Positions 50,294 to 59,238 are shown, counted from the first letter of the stretch. The stretch: 64,000 bases of DNA from Actinoplanes auranticolor (GCF_018332655.1 NZ_BOQL01000022.1:1-64000); one strand, 5' to 3'. A program made the numbers and translations. Notes: generated by a model not told the origin, from the letters alone.

Positions 50294-51301
50294 TCACAAC
50301 CATCCGCGCCGCTTCAGGTACAGATAGAGTCCGGCCGCGGAGCCGAGGATCAGGCCCAGGCTGAGCAGGAAACCCCAGAACTTCTCGTATCCCCAGTACG
50401 GCACGTTCTGTCCGAAGAAGCCGGTCAGGGCCGTCGGCACGGCGATGATCGCGGCCCACGCGGCCAGCTTGCGGGTCACGTCGTTGAGCGCGTTGCTCTG
50501 CTCGTTGAGGTCTGCCTCGAGCAGTCCGTTGATCCGGTCGCGGGCGCTGTCGATGGTCTCGATGGCCCGCCGGGCGTGGTCGTCGACGTCGCGGTAGTAC
50601 GGCTCGAGGTGCTCAGCGACCATCTCCGTGTCGGCGCGCATGACGTCGGCGATGAGCCCGGCCATCGGCGCGACCGGCCGGCGCAGCGCGGCCAGGGTCT
50701 TGCGCAGGGCGAAGCCGTACATCCGCACGCTGCGGGGCGCGCCGCCCTCCTCCAGCATGTCGTCCTCGGTCTTGTCCATCGCCTCGTCGAGCCGGCGGGC
50801 CGCCGCGAAGTGGCCGTCCACGATGACGTCGAGCAGGCCGTAGACGAGGAAGCCGACCCCGGCGTCCGGGGCCAGTCCCGCGTCGGTGTCCCAGCGCTCG
50901 ATCAGCGGGGTGAGGTCGCTCGGCGACTTGCGGACGGTGATCAGCGCCCGCTCGGTGATGAAGGAACTGATCTCGGTCTTGTGCATCGCCGGTCCCGGGG
51001 CCGCGGTGTCGACGTGCACGGCGTAGACGTTCATGAACAGGTGGCCGGGATAGCGGTCGACCTTGGGCCGCTGATGGTCGTGCACGGCGTCCTCGACGGC
51101 CAGCGGGTGCAGCCGGAACTCCGCGGCGACGACCTTCAGGTCGTTCTCGTCCGGATCGAACAGGTCCAGCCACAGCACCGCCTTGGGGTGCGCCTGCAAC
51201 TGATCGGCGATCTCGTGCGGGTCGAAACCCTCGGCCACCACCTCCCCGGCCTCGTACAGCCGGGTGGAGGTGGGGCAGCTCGGCGCTGGTGTGTCCGTCA
51301 C
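50294..51301 (-). CDS. corA: CorA-family divalent cation channel
   Basis: A 335-residue CorA-type channel: a large cytoplasmic alpha/beta domain with a long stalk helix (the ESSFITERALITVR region and SARDRINGLLEADLNEQSNA), then two C-terminal membrane helices. The pore motif that is normally GMN is GQN here (FFGQNVPYWGY), a change expected to alter Mg2+ selectivity. Transport of Mg2+ or another divalent metal is likely. Confidence 0.92.
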   Translation of the reverse strand: MTDTPAPSCPTSTRLYEAGEVVAEGFDPHEIADQLQAHPKAVLWLDLFDPDENDLKVVAAEFRLHPLAVEDAVHDHQRPKVDRYPGHLFMNVYAVHVDTAAPGPAMHKTEISSFITERALITVRKSPSDLTPLIERWDTDAGLAPDAGVGFLVYGLLDVIVDGHFAAARRLDEAMDKTEDDMLEEGGAPRSVRMYGFALRKTLAALRRPVAPMAGLIADVMRADTEMVAEHLEPYYRDVDDHARRAIETIDSARDRINGLLEADLNEQSNALNDVTRKLAAWAAIIAVPTALTGFFGQNVPYWGYEKFWGFLLSLGLILGSAAGLYLYLKRRGWL

Positions 51302-51337
51302 AACGGATCACTATGCCCCGAGCCGCCCCGGGCACAA

Positions 51338-51436
51338 TCAGCTGTGCGTCACAGTGAGCGGGTTGTACGAGCCCGCCTTGAAGTACATCCGGTACGGGTT
51401 GAACGACGACGGGATGGCGTAGCTGGTGGTCGTGCC
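51338..51436 (-). pseudogene. C-terminal remnant of a secreted polysaccharide-lyase-like protein
   Basis: The minus-strand frame ending at 51338 reads GTTTSYAIPSSFNPYRMYFK then AGSYNPLTVTHS and a stop, which resembles the last strands of an alginate-lyase (PL7)-like domain. The rest of the gene is absent. A one-base indel near 51436 breaks the frame further upstream. It is a relic beside a second relic on the other strand. Confidence 0.5.
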
Positions 51437-51441
51437 GTTTG

Positions 51442-51720
51442 ATGGTGATGGTGAAGGCGGAGGAGTCGACGGACTTCGCCGAGATCCAGCTGTCGCACAT
51501 CCGCGAATTCCGGGCCCATCACCCCGACGGCGACCGCGCCCGCGTGCTGGTGGGCACCGCGGCCGAGATCGCCGAGCGGCTCTACGCCCACGCGGCGTTC
51601 CGCGAGATCGACGAGGTCGCCTTCGCCTTGCCGTTCACCTTCAGTCACGATGACTACGTGCAGATCCTCACCGACATCGCGGGCGCTCCCGGACCGGCCC
51701 TGGGCTGGCACCGGGCATGA
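51442..51720 (+). pseudogene. Truncated luciferase-like monooxygenase C-terminus
   Basis: The coding frame gives EFRAHHPDGDRARVLVGTAAEI, then FREIDEVAFALPFTFSHDDYVQILTDIA (a span), the end of an LLM-class flavin monooxygenase. Only about 92 codons remain of a usual 300 or more, so the flavin-binding core is missing. The stop overlaps the start of the TetR gene (ATGA), so the fragment may still be translated as its leader. Confidence 0.5.
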
Positions 51721-52751
51721 CGTCACCGGAGCACGACCGCGCCCGGGTGCTGGCAGCCGCCCGGACCGAGTTCACCGAGCGGGGCTACCGCAGCGCCGAG
51801 CTCGGCCTGATCGCCGCACGGGCCGGGCTGACCGGCGACGCCGTCCAGTCCCACTTCCCCGGCAAGCAGGCGCTGTACTTCTCGGTCCTGGCCGAGGCGG
51901 CCGAGCAGGCACCGGAGCCGGCGTACCCGCCGACCGCCCGCACCGCGGAGGCGGCCCTGGGCGACTTCGCCCGGGCCTGGCTGGCCCGCCTCCCGCTGGC
52001 CACCGACGAGCAGCGCAGCCCGGCCCGGCTCGGCCGCGACCTGCTCCCGGAGGTCCTCGCCGACGAGCGGACCAGCCAGGCGTACGCCCAGCTGAGCAAC
52101 CTGACCGCGATCGTGCTGGGGCTCGCTCTGGAGAATCTGCCGCCCGGCGCGCCCCGGATGGTCCGGGTGGCCGAGGCCGCCCTGACGACGCTGCAGGGCG
52201 CCGGCCAGCTCGCCGCGGCGGCACCCGGTTTCGGTGAGCCCTTCGCGATGGTCGCCGTCTGCGAGATGCTCGCCGGGCTGCGCCTGGACGACGACTGGCG
52301 CCCGCCGCACCTGCCGTTCGTGCCCAAGGCGGCCAGGGTCGACGAGCCGTGGTCACCCCCGGTGCTGCCGGACGCCCTGCGCGCCGAGCCGGCCCGGCTC
52401 GACGGGGACGGTGTGGTGGCGGTGCTGGGGCTGCACCGCCTCGGCGCGGTCGAAGAAGCGGTCCGCGCCGCGCCGGCCGGGGCGCAGGTGACCCTCGCGC
52501 TCGTCGCCGACCGACCGTCGCCCCTGGCCCGGCTGGTCGTCGCCGAGTTGCGGGCGGATCTGCGTGCCGCGTTCCCGGCTGCGGCTCGGCCCCGGCTGCA
52601 GATCGTGCACGACGACGCCGGCGCTCTCGCGGCCGCTGCGGGTCTGGCGGGTTGCAGTGATGCGACGGAGTTCGCGGTCCGGGTCGCGGCGGGCCGGATC
52701 GTGGCCCGTGCCGACGGCTACGGCGCCTGCTACGCGGCCGCGACCGGCTGA
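51717..52751 (+). CDS. TetR-family regulator with a C-terminal redox-like domain
   Basis: A 344-residue protein. The N-terminal TetR HTH is RVLAAARTEFTERGYRSAEL, then GLIAARAGLTGDAVQSHFPG. The C-terminal about 120 residues (from VVAVLGLHRLGAVEEAV) continue past the TetR ligand domain: VTLALVADRPSPLARLVVAEL, LQIVHDDAGALAAAAGL and the end FAVRVAAGRIVARADGYG look like a thioredoxin/peroxiredoxin-type fold (strand-helix pattern and final G-R-I-V-x-R-x-x-G strand). No CxxC is kept, so redox activity is doubtful. Fusion of a repressor to such a domain suggests redox- or ligand-coupled sensing. Confidence 0.82.
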   Translation: MTSPEHDRARVLAAARTEFTERGYRSAELGLIAARAGLTGDAVQSHFPGKQALYFSVLAEAAEQAPEPAYPPTARTAEAALGDFARAWLARLPLATDEQRSPARLGRDLLPEVLADERTSQAYAQLSNLTAIVLGLALENLPPGAPRMVRVAEAALTTLQGAGQLAAAAPGFGEPFAMVAVCEMLAGLRLDDDWRPPHLPFVPKAARVDEPWSPPVLPDALRAEPARLDGDGVVAVLGLHRLGAVEEAVRAAPAGAQVTLALVADRPSPLARLVVAELRADLRAAFPAAARPRLQIVHDDAGALAAAAGLAGCSDATEFAVRVAAGRIVARADGYGACYAAATG

Positions 52752-52882
52752 CCGCCCTGCTTCTCCGGCCCTCGCCGCGGTGGCGGCCGGCCGGCTACCG
52801 GTCGCCCCGGCCCGCGCCGCGATGCGCACCCTGGCCGCCGGTCATCTCCCCCGGCCGCGCCGCGGTAGCGGCCGGGGCCGCT

Positions 52883-53446
52883 TCAGGACGGCCGGCCAGA
52901 CCCCGAGCGGCGCTCCCGGAAGGCGATCATGTTCATCCGGTTGCCGCAGCGCACGCTGCAGAACCGCTTCAGGCCGTTGCGGGAGAGGTCGAGCAGCAGG
53001 CCGGTGCAGTCGTCGGCCTCGCACACCCGCAGCCGGCGCATCTCGTTCATCCTGATCACGTCGATCAGAGCCAGCGCCGCCTCGGCGCGGATGCGTTCCG
53101 CGAGCGGTGCGTCGGGCGAGGTGGCGTGCAGATGCCAGTCCAGCGCGTCGTGCCGGGTGAGGAAGGGCAGGGCGTTGGCGTCGCGGAGCATCCCGTTGAC
53201 GGACTCGACGGCCTCGTCGCGTTGCAGGGTCCACACCCGCCGCAGCTGGGCGCGCGCCTGCCGGACCTCGCGCAGCTCCGCCTCGTCGTGGTCGATGCGG
53301 CCGGTGTAGGAGAACCGGGTCAGCAGGCCGGCGAGCTGGTCGACGGTCACGAGCTCGTCGGCGCCGGTGCGCGACGCTCCGGCCTCGGTGTTGCCGAGAG
53401 CCACGACGAAGGCCAGCGACTCCTCGGTGTCAGGGGCAAAAAGCAA
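52883..53446 (-). CDS. CGNR zinc-finger transcriptional regulator
   Basis: A 187-residue protein. The N-terminal part holds an ABATE-like region (VDQLAGLLTRFSYTG), and the C-terminal zinc ribbon is CEADDCTGLLLDLSRNGLKRFC (a span) then SVRCGNRMNM, the CGNR finger that probably binds DNA. It is divergent from the EamA exporter gene, its probable target. Confidence 0.9.
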   Translation of the reverse strand: MLFAPDTEESLAFVVALGNTEAGASRTGADELVTVDQLAGLLTRFSYTGRIDHDEAELREVRQARAQLRRVWTLQRDEAVESVNGMLRDANALPFLTRHDALDWHLHATSPDAPLAERIRAEAALALIDVIRMNEMRRLRVCEADDCTGLLLDLSRNGLKRFCSVRCGNRMNMIAFRERRSGSGRPS

Positions 53447-53528
53447 TTTGACTCCTCACAGGGACCGGCCTAGCGTCAGGACCGTAAGCCAATTTAGCCC
53501 ATGACAGCGAACCAGCCCGAGGAGCCGC

Positions 53529-54527
53529 ATGAAATCGTCGTCGATGTCGGCGGGCCTGATCGCCGCGCTGATCTCCTGCGTCTCGTTCGGCACGTCCGGC
53601 GCCTTCGTCAAGCCACTGCTGGAGGCCGGCTGGTCGCCCGTCGCGGCGGTCACGGCCCGGGCGCTCACCGCGGGTCTCGTCCTGCTGCCGTTCGTGCTCT
53701 TCGCGCTGCGCGGCAGATGGGCCGCGCTGTGGCGGGCGCGCTGGCGCGTCCTGGGCATGGGCCTGGTCGGCGTGGCGTTCACCCAGGCCGCCTACTTCGC
53801 GGCCATCCAGCGCATCCCGGTGGCGACGGCCCTGCTGATCGAATTCCTGGCGCCGCTGCTGCTGGTGGCGCTCGCCTGGGCGACCACCCGGCGGCGGCCG
53901 AGGGCCATGGTGCTGCTGGGCTCGGTGCTCGCGGTCGGCGGCCTGGTCCTGGTGATCGGGCCGGGCGCTCTGCAGGCGGTCGACCCGATCGGCCTGGCCA
54001 TCGCCTTCTGCGCGGCGGTCGGCTGCGCGGCGTACTTCCTGATCGCGGCCCGGCCCGCCGACGGTCTGCCGCCGGTCGCGCTGGCGGGCTCGGGCCTGCT
54101 GCTGGCCGGCGTCGTCCTGGCCCTGATCAGCACGACCGGCCTGCTGCCGTTCAGCGCGACCTACGGCGACCTGTCGCTCTTCGACATCACGGTGCCGTGG
54201 TGGACGCCGCTGCTGGTCGTCGCGGTCATCGGCACGGCAGTGGCGTACGCGTCGGGAATCGCCGCCTCGGCCATCCTCGGCTCCCGGCTGGCGTCCTTCA
54301 TCGGGCTGCTCGAGGTGGTGTCGGCCTCGCTGTTCGCGTGGCTGCTGCTGGGCGAGAAGCTCACGCCGCTGCAGTTCGTGGGCGGGGCGCTGATCCTGGG
54401 CGGGATCGCGGCGGTCCGGATGGAAGGCTCCGCACCGCAGGACGCGCCGGAGGCTGCCGGCGTGACGGACGCTGCCGGCGTACCGGATGATGCGCAGCCC
54501 ATCGGCCTGACCACCGGCCGGGTCTGA
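53529..54527 (+). CDS. EamA/DMT-family transporter
   Basis: A 332-residue membrane protein with ten helices in two EamA repeats. The first repeat contains ALISCVSFGTSGAFVKPLLEAG and VALAWATTRR, and the second has PIGLAIAFCAAVGCAAYFLIAARP and SRLASFIGLLEVVSASLFAW. Typical of exporters of metabolites or amino acids. The C-terminus is an Ala/Asp-rich tail. It is divergent from the CGNR regulator; a terminator hairpin follows. Confidence 0.92.
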   Translation: MKSSSMSAGLIAALISCVSFGTSGAFVKPLLEAGWSPVAAVTARALTAGLVLLPFVLFALRGRWAALWRARWRVLGMGLVGVAFTQAAYFAAIQRIPVATALLIEFLAPLLLVALAWATTRRRPRAMVLLGSVLAVGGLVLVIGPGALQAVDPIGLAIAFCAAVGCAAYFLIAARPADGLPPVALAGSGLLLAGVVLALISTTGLLPFSATYGDLSLFDITVPWWTPLLVVAVIGTAVAYASGIAASAILGSRLASFIGLLEVVSASLFAWLLLGEKLTPLQFVGGALILGGIAAVRMEGSAPQDAPEAAGVTDAAGVPDDAQPIGLTTGRV

Positions 54528-54550
54528 GCTCCGCAGCCGGTGTTTCCCGG

Positions 54551-54588
54551 CGCGACGCGGCGGGCTGGGAACAGCCCGCCGCGACGCG
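54551..54588. terminator. Bidirectional terminator between EamA and the DHA2 exporter
   Basis: A 16-bp stem starting CGCGACGCGGCGGGCT with one mismatch and a GGGAAC loop lies between the two convergent stop codons, with a short T-run (GGTTTC) on the right. Confidence 0.8.
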
Positions 54589-54591
54589 GTT

Positions 54592-56172
54592 TCAGTGGAT
54601 CATCACCGGGGTGTCGAGGCGGCCGTCGCCCTCTTCGGCCGGACCGCCCAGCTTCGCCGGCCGGCGCTTACGGGGCAGGAAGGCGATCGGGATGAACGTG
54701 AGCAGGACCAGCCCGAAGCCCACCCAGAACGTCGTGGCGAACGAGTCGGCCACGAAGGCCAGGCCGCGCTGGATGACCGAGGGCTCCACCGGCAGCTGCT
54801 GACCGTGCTGGCTGGCGATCGCCGCACCGGCCTCGGTGATCGGCTCACCGGTGCGCGGGTTGTTCAGGCCCGGGATGGGCTCCGAGCCGTTGAGCCGGCT
54901 GGTGAGGATGACCGACATGATCGCCGAACCGATCGAGCCGCCGATCTGCTGCAGGATGTTCACCAGAGTGGAGCCACGCGCCACCTCCTGGCTGGTCAGC
55001 GTGCGCAGCGCCGAGGTCATGATCGGCATCATCGTGCCGCCCATGCCCAGGCCCATCACGAACAGCGACCCGCACAGCAGCCAGTACGACGTGTCCGTGC
55101 CGACCTGGGTGAAGGTGAAGAAGCCGGCGGCGATGAGGGCCATCGCGAACGGCACCGTGCGGCCCACCGGGATCCGGTCGGCCAGGGTGCCGGCGATCGG
55201 CATGGTGAGCATCGCGCCGAGACCCTGCGGTGCCATGAGCAGACCGGCGTTCAGCGTGGACTCGCCGCGCACCTGCAGGAAGTAGCTCGGGAACAACAGG
55301 CCGGCGCCCATGAACGCGATGATGAACACGAACAGCGAGATGGACGAGACGCTCAGGTTGCGGTTGCGGAACAGCCGCAGGTCGAGCAACGGGTGCTGCG
55401 GCTTGAACGAGTACAGCACGAAGCCGATCACCAGCAGGGCGCCGACGAGCATGGTGCCCCACACCTTGGTGGCCGTGATCGTGCCGGTCTCGGGCAGCGA
55501 CGAGACGCCGTACAGGAAGAGCGCCAGGCCCGGCGAGAGCATCAGCATGCCGATGAAGTCGAACGACTCCGAGGACTCGGCATTGTCCTTGGGCAGCGCG
55601 AAGAAGGCGTAGACGAGGCCGATCGCGCCGATCGGGAGGTTGATCAGGAAGACCCAGTGCCAGCTCGCCGCCTCGATCAGCCAGCCGCCGAGGATGGGCC
55701 CGCCGATCGGACCGAGCAGCATCGGGATGCCCAGGACGGCCATCAGCCGGCCGATCCGCTCCGGACCGGCGGCCCGCGTCATGATCGTCATGCCGAGCGG
55801 CATGAGCATGCCGCCACCGAGGCCCTGCAGCACCCGGTACGCCACGAGCTGCTCGATCGAGTCAGCCGTGGCACAGAGCACCGAACCCAGCGTGAACAGC
55901 AGGAGTGCGAGCATGTAGAGCCGTTTGGTGCCGAACCGGTCGGCGGCCCAGCCACTGAGCGGGATCACCGTGGCGAGCGCCAGGGTGTAGCCGGTCATGG
56001 TCCAGGCGACCTCGGCGTACGTGGCGTCGAACTCGGTCTGGAACGTGGGCAGCGCCACACTCACGACGGTGATGTCGAGGATCGACATGATGGCGCCGAG
56101 GACCACCACTCCGGCGATCTTCAGCACGGCGGCGTCCAGCTTGTCAGGCGTCGCGGCGGCTTGACCAGTCAC
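54592..56172 (-). CDS. MFS transporter, DHA2 (EmrB/QacA) type
   Basis: A 526-residue protein of the 14-helix DHA2 class. Helix 1 contains IMSILDITVVSVALP (the DhxxVNvALP motif), the loop has GWAADRFGTKRL, helix 5 contains the antiporter motif GIPMLLGPIGGPILGGWL, and the C-terminus has a cytoplasmic basic tail. Such exporters remove drugs or natural products by proton antiport. The GTG start at 56172 has GGAG nine bases upstream. It is divergent from pptH with no local regulator. Confidence 0.93.
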   Translation of the reverse strand: MTGQAAATPDKLDAAVLKIAGVVVLGAIMSILDITVVSVALPTFQTEFDATYAEVAWTMTGYTLALATVIPLSGWAADRFGTKRLYMLALLLFTLGSVLCATADSIEQLVAYRVLQGLGGGMLMPLGMTIMTRAAGPERIGRLMAVLGIPMLLGPIGGPILGGWLIEAASWHWVFLINLPIGAIGLVYAFFALPKDNAESSESFDFIGMLMLSPGLALFLYGVSSLPETGTITATKVWGTMLVGALLVIGFVLYSFKPQHPLLDLRLFRNRNLSVSSISLFVFIIAFMGAGLLFPSYFLQVRGESTLNAGLLMAPQGLGAMLTMPIAGTLADRIPVGRTVPFAMALIAAGFFTFTQVGTDTSYWLLCGSLFVMGLGMGGTMMPIMTSALRTLTSQEVARGSTLVNILQQIGGSIGSAIMSVILTSRLNGSEPIPGLNNPRTGEPITEAGAAIASQHGQQLPVEPSVIQRGLAFVADSFATTFWVGFGLVLLTFIPIAFLPRKRRPAKLGGPAEEGDGRLDTPVMIH

Positions 56173-56548
56173 GGGAAGCTCCAGGTTCTGTCGGGCGGTG
56201 CGGCCGCGCCGACGTGCTGGATGTCGGGGCGCAGGCCGTGCGCAAGGCGACGATCGTGCCACCGTCACCGGCTGCCGGCATCCGCATTTCCGGATGCGGA
56301 GCCGGAACACCGGGCTCATTCTGCCCTGCCGGGCACCGTCGGAGGAGCAAGTCCAGCGACTCGGGTACGTGAACCCGGACACGTCGGCTGTCCCCGGACG
56401 GAACCGCCGTCGGTGGGACGTTGTCGCTGCCTGCGCTCATCGCAACCTTCGGTGTGAGCCCGGGCAGAAAGACGGTCGGCAGGTCCAGAGTGGAGCCGGC
56501 GACGCTCACCCCGGGGCGGGCGGAGCCTCGGCAGTGGGAGAATCCGGT
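56173..56548. other. Divergent region between the DHA2 exporter and pptH
   Basis: About 375 bp without a supported gene. It contains a small hairpin (GCATCCG-CATTTC-CGGATGC, 56278-56297) and should hold both promoters. No convincing operator was seen. Confidence 0.5.
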
Positions 56549-57382
56549 GTGCCCACCTCCCTGTTCGCAGTCAGCGATCTGCACGTCGCCTACGAGGAGA
56601 ACCGGCGGATCGCCGACGCGCTCGTGCCCGAGTCCGACGACGACTGGCTGCTCGTGGCCGGTGACGTGGGCGAGAAGTTCGCCGACATCGAGGCGGTGCT
56701 CCGGGGGCTGCGCGACCGGTTCCACCGGGTGGTCTGGGCGCCGGGCAACCACGAGCTGTGGACCCACCCGGGCGATCCGGTGCGGCTGCGCGGGGTGGCG
56801 CGCTACGACGCCCTGGTACGCATGTGCCGCGACCTCGGCGTGCTCACACCCGAGGACGACTACCCGGTCTGGCCGGGGCCGGACGGTCCGGTGGTGGTGG
56901 CGCCGCTGTTCCCCCTCTACGACTATTCGTTCCGGGTCGCCGGGGCGGCCACCAAGGAGCAGTCGCTCGAGCTGGCGTACGCCGCCGGGGTGGTGTGCAC
57001 GGACGAGTCGCTGCTGCACCCCGACCCGTACCCGAACCGGGAGTCCTGGTGCTGGGCGCGCGTCGCCGCGACCGAGACCCGCCTCGCCGCGATCGATCCG
57101 GCACTGCCGACCGTGCTGGTCAGCCACTGGCCACTGGTACGCCAACCGACCGACGTGCTGTGGTACCCGGAGTTCGCCCAGTGGTGCGGCACCGAGCTGA
57201 CGGCGGACTGGCACACCCGGTTCCGGGCCGTCGCCGCCGTCTACGGCCACCTGCACATCCCCCGCTCGACGACCTACGACGGCGTGCCGTTCGAGGAGGT
57301 GTCGCTGGGCTACCCGCGGGAGTGGAAGCAACGGCCGGACTCACCCGCGCCGATGCGTCGGATCCTGGGCGGCCCGCGGTGA
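56549..57382 (+). CDS. pptH: Metallophosphoesterase, probable phosphopantetheinyl hydrolase (PptH)
   Basis: A 277-residue calcineurin-type phosphoesterase. Metal ligands are visible in order: SDLHVAY (Asp, His), VAGDVGEK (Asp), PGNHELWT (Asn, His), VSHWPL (His) and GHLHIPRS (two His). In Mycobacterium tuberculosis the coupled homologous gene Rv2795c removes phosphopantetheine from acyl carrier proteins. The stop overlaps the PPTase start (GTGA), the same conserved order. It would balance acyl-carrier activation. A GGGAG site supports the GTG start. Confidence 0.88.
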   Translation: MPTSLFAVSDLHVAYEENRRIADALVPESDDDWLLVAGDVGEKFADIEAVLRGLRDRFHRVVWAPGNHELWTHPGDPVRLRGVARYDALVRMCRDLGVLTPEDDYPVWPGPDGPVVVAPLFPLYDYSFRVAGAATKEQSLELAYAAGVVCTDESLLHPDPYPNRESWCWARVAATETRLAAIDPALPTVLVSHWPLVRQPTDVLWYPEFAQWCGTELTADWHTRFRAVAAVYGHLHIPRSTTYDGVPFEEVSLGYPREWKQRPDSPAPMRRILGGPR

Positions 57383-58044
57383 TCGGCGAGCTGCTGCCGC
57401 CGGCGGTGCGGAGCGTGGAGGCGTACGGCGACGAGCCGGACGAGCCGCCGTACCCGGGTGAGGCCGATCTGATCGCCGGGGCGGTCGAGAGCCGGCGCCG
57501 CGAGTTCATCACCGCGCGGCGCTGTGCCCGGCAGGCGCTGGGCCTGCTCGGGTTGCCGCCCGCGGCGATCCGGCCGGGGCCGAAACGGGAACCGTTGTGG
57601 CCGGCCGGCGTGGTGGGCAGCCTGACGCACTGTGCCGGCTACCGGGCGGCGGCAGTCGCGCGGGCGGCGCAGGTGTCGTCGATCGGGATCGACGCCGAGC
57701 CGCACGGCCCGCTGCCGGAGGGCGTCCTGGAGTCGGTCGTCGCCCCCGGGGACACCGAGACCCTGCGCCGGGTCACCGAGGGTGACCCGGCGACCCACTG
57801 GGACCGGCTGCTGTTCAGCGCCAAGGAATCGGTCTACAAGGCGTGGTTCCCGCTGACCGGGCGGTGGCTGGGCTTCGAGGAGGCGCGCCTGGAGATCGAC
57901 CCGCGGGCCCGCACCTTCACCGCACACCTGCTCGTCCCCGGTGACCGGCTGGACGACGGACCCGCACTCACCGCGCTGTCCGGCTCGTTCCTGGTGGACC
58001 GCGGCCTGGTGCTGACCGCGGTGGTCGTCGAGCACCGGACCTAG
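57379..58044 (+). CDS. pptT: 4'-phosphopantetheinyl transferase (PptT/EntD type)
   Basis: A 221-residue Sfp-type PPTase: VVGSLTHCAGY near residue 83, SIGIDAEPHGP (the metal-binding G-I/V-D), and the catalytic FSAKESVYKAWFPLTGRWLGF. It transfers phosphopantetheine from CoA to carrier proteins of polyketide, peptide and siderophore assembly lines. The coupled gene just upstream is the matching hydrolase. It ends in a 4-base overlap with the convergent DUF6223 gene. Confidence 0.93.
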   Translation: MIGELLPPAVRSVEAYGDEPDEPPYPGEADLIAGAVESRRREFITARRCARQALGLLGLPPAAIRPGPKREPLWPAGVVGSLTHCAGYRAAAVARAAQVSSIGIDAEPHGPLPEGVLESVVAPGDTETLRRVTEGDPATHWDRLLFSAKESVYKAWFPLTGRWLGFEEARLEIDPRARTFTAHLLVPGDRLDDGPALTALSGSFLVDRGLVLTAVVVEHRT

Positions 58045-58502
58045 CGGGACCGCTGCGGGCCGGGGACACTGCGACCGGTACGGCGGGAGCGGACCAGCGC
58101 GAGCCCACCGAGCCCGACCGCGATCAGTCCCACCACCACCGCCACGAAGGCGCCGGCCAGCCCGTTGCCGGTGCCGACGCCACCGTCCGAGGTGGCGATG
58201 ACCAGTCCGCCGAGGGCGACGCCGACCAGGCCCGCGGTCAGTGCGATGCCGGCGCCCAGGGGCCCGGAGCCGGTGCCGAGACGACGGGCGGGCCGGGCGA
58301 GGGCCAGCCAGCCGAAGACCACGCCCAGCAGTCCCAGCATGCCGCCCACGCTCGCCCCGAGCCGCCCGGAGCTCATGGTGGTGACCTCGGCGGCGATCGG
58401 CTGACCGGCTGCGTACGCGGCCGCCGGCGCCGCCTGACCGACCACCGCCAGCAGGAGGATCCCGACCCCGGCGATGGATCTCAGTGCTCGTGACCAGCTC
58501 AT
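58041..58502 (-). CDS. DUF6223-type small membrane protein
   Basis: A 153-residue protein with a signal-like first helix (SIAGVGILLLAVVGQAAPAAA) and three more hydrophobic segments rich in Gly and Leu (LGLLGVVFGWLALA, GIALTAGLVGVALGGLVIA and AFVAVVVGLIAVGLGGLALV). It ends in a short basic tail. The layout fits DUF6223. Function unknown. Confidence 0.82.
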   Translation of the reverse strand: MSWSRALRSIAGVGILLLAVVGQAAPAAAYAAGQPIAAEVTTMSSGRLGASVGGMLGLLGVVFGWLALARPARRLGTGSGPLGAGIALTAGLVGVALGGLVIATSDGGVGTGNGLAGAFVAVVVGLIAVGLGGLALVRSRRTGRSVPGPQRSR

Positions 58503-58675
58503 GACTGCGTCCTCCCTGATGCGTCCGGTTCGGCGTTTTCCGGCTCCGCCCGATCATGTCGCCGGGCGCACCGCCGGTCATCCAGCGGCCGGACGCACTT
58601 CGGGCTGCTGTCGCCGGCGTACCCGGCTACCGCGGACGCCGCAGTCGCCGGGAAGCTACTGCCGGTGCAGTACGG

Positions 58676-59181
58676 TCACCCGGCTTCGGTCCGCAGGGCG
58701 CGGACCGAGGCTTCGAGTCCGGCCAGGGCTTCGCGGTAGAGCGCGCCCCGCCGGATCGCCTCCGCCACCCGGTCCGGCCCGGGGATGCCCGCGGTGGGCA
58801 GGAAGGTGTCGACCCGGGCGTTGATGACGAGGGGGACGCCGGCGTCGTCCGCGGCGGAGCGGACGGCCGCGAGCCATTCGGCGTGGGCACCGGCCTCCCG
58901 CAGACCGCCGGCCCGGTGGTCGGAGTCCTCCAGGTTGCAGCCGACGGCACCGATGTCCAGCAACCGGTCCACGAGTTCGTGCGGCTGCATGCCGTACCGC
59001 GCCTCGGCATCGACCGTGACCGGGACCGGCCCGGCCCGGATGATGCGCTCGGCCGCGGCGAACATCTCCGGCCACGGCGCACCCCGGCATCCCAGGCGTT
59101 GGGCAGCACCAGCATCTCCGTGCTGTGCGGCTCGCGGAGCCGCTGCGCACGGGCGTGCGGGCCGGTCACATCAGCAGGCAT
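58676..59181 (-). pseudogene. Decayed isocitrate-lyase/PEP-mutase family gene
   Basis: The 5' part (from ATG 59181) gives STEMLVLPNAWDAG, the start of the family. The reading then shifts frame and continues as FAAAERIIRAGPVPVTVDAEARYG, VGCNLEDSDH and NARVDTFLP. The usual segment between (about 35 codons with the GTTS strand) is deleted out of frame. The C-terminal third is also missing after LYREA. It is therefore a pseudogene. Confidence 0.75.
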
Positions 59182-59238
59182 GGACGTCCTCCGGTTCGGG
59201 ATTCAGCCGAGGGGGTCGCGCCGCACCGAGCTGGATCG

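Noticed and set aside
58503-58675. A gene between DUF6223 and the PEP-mutase relic
   Set aside because: No frame has a convincing start, ribosome site or composition; only short Arg/Pro-rich frames are present.
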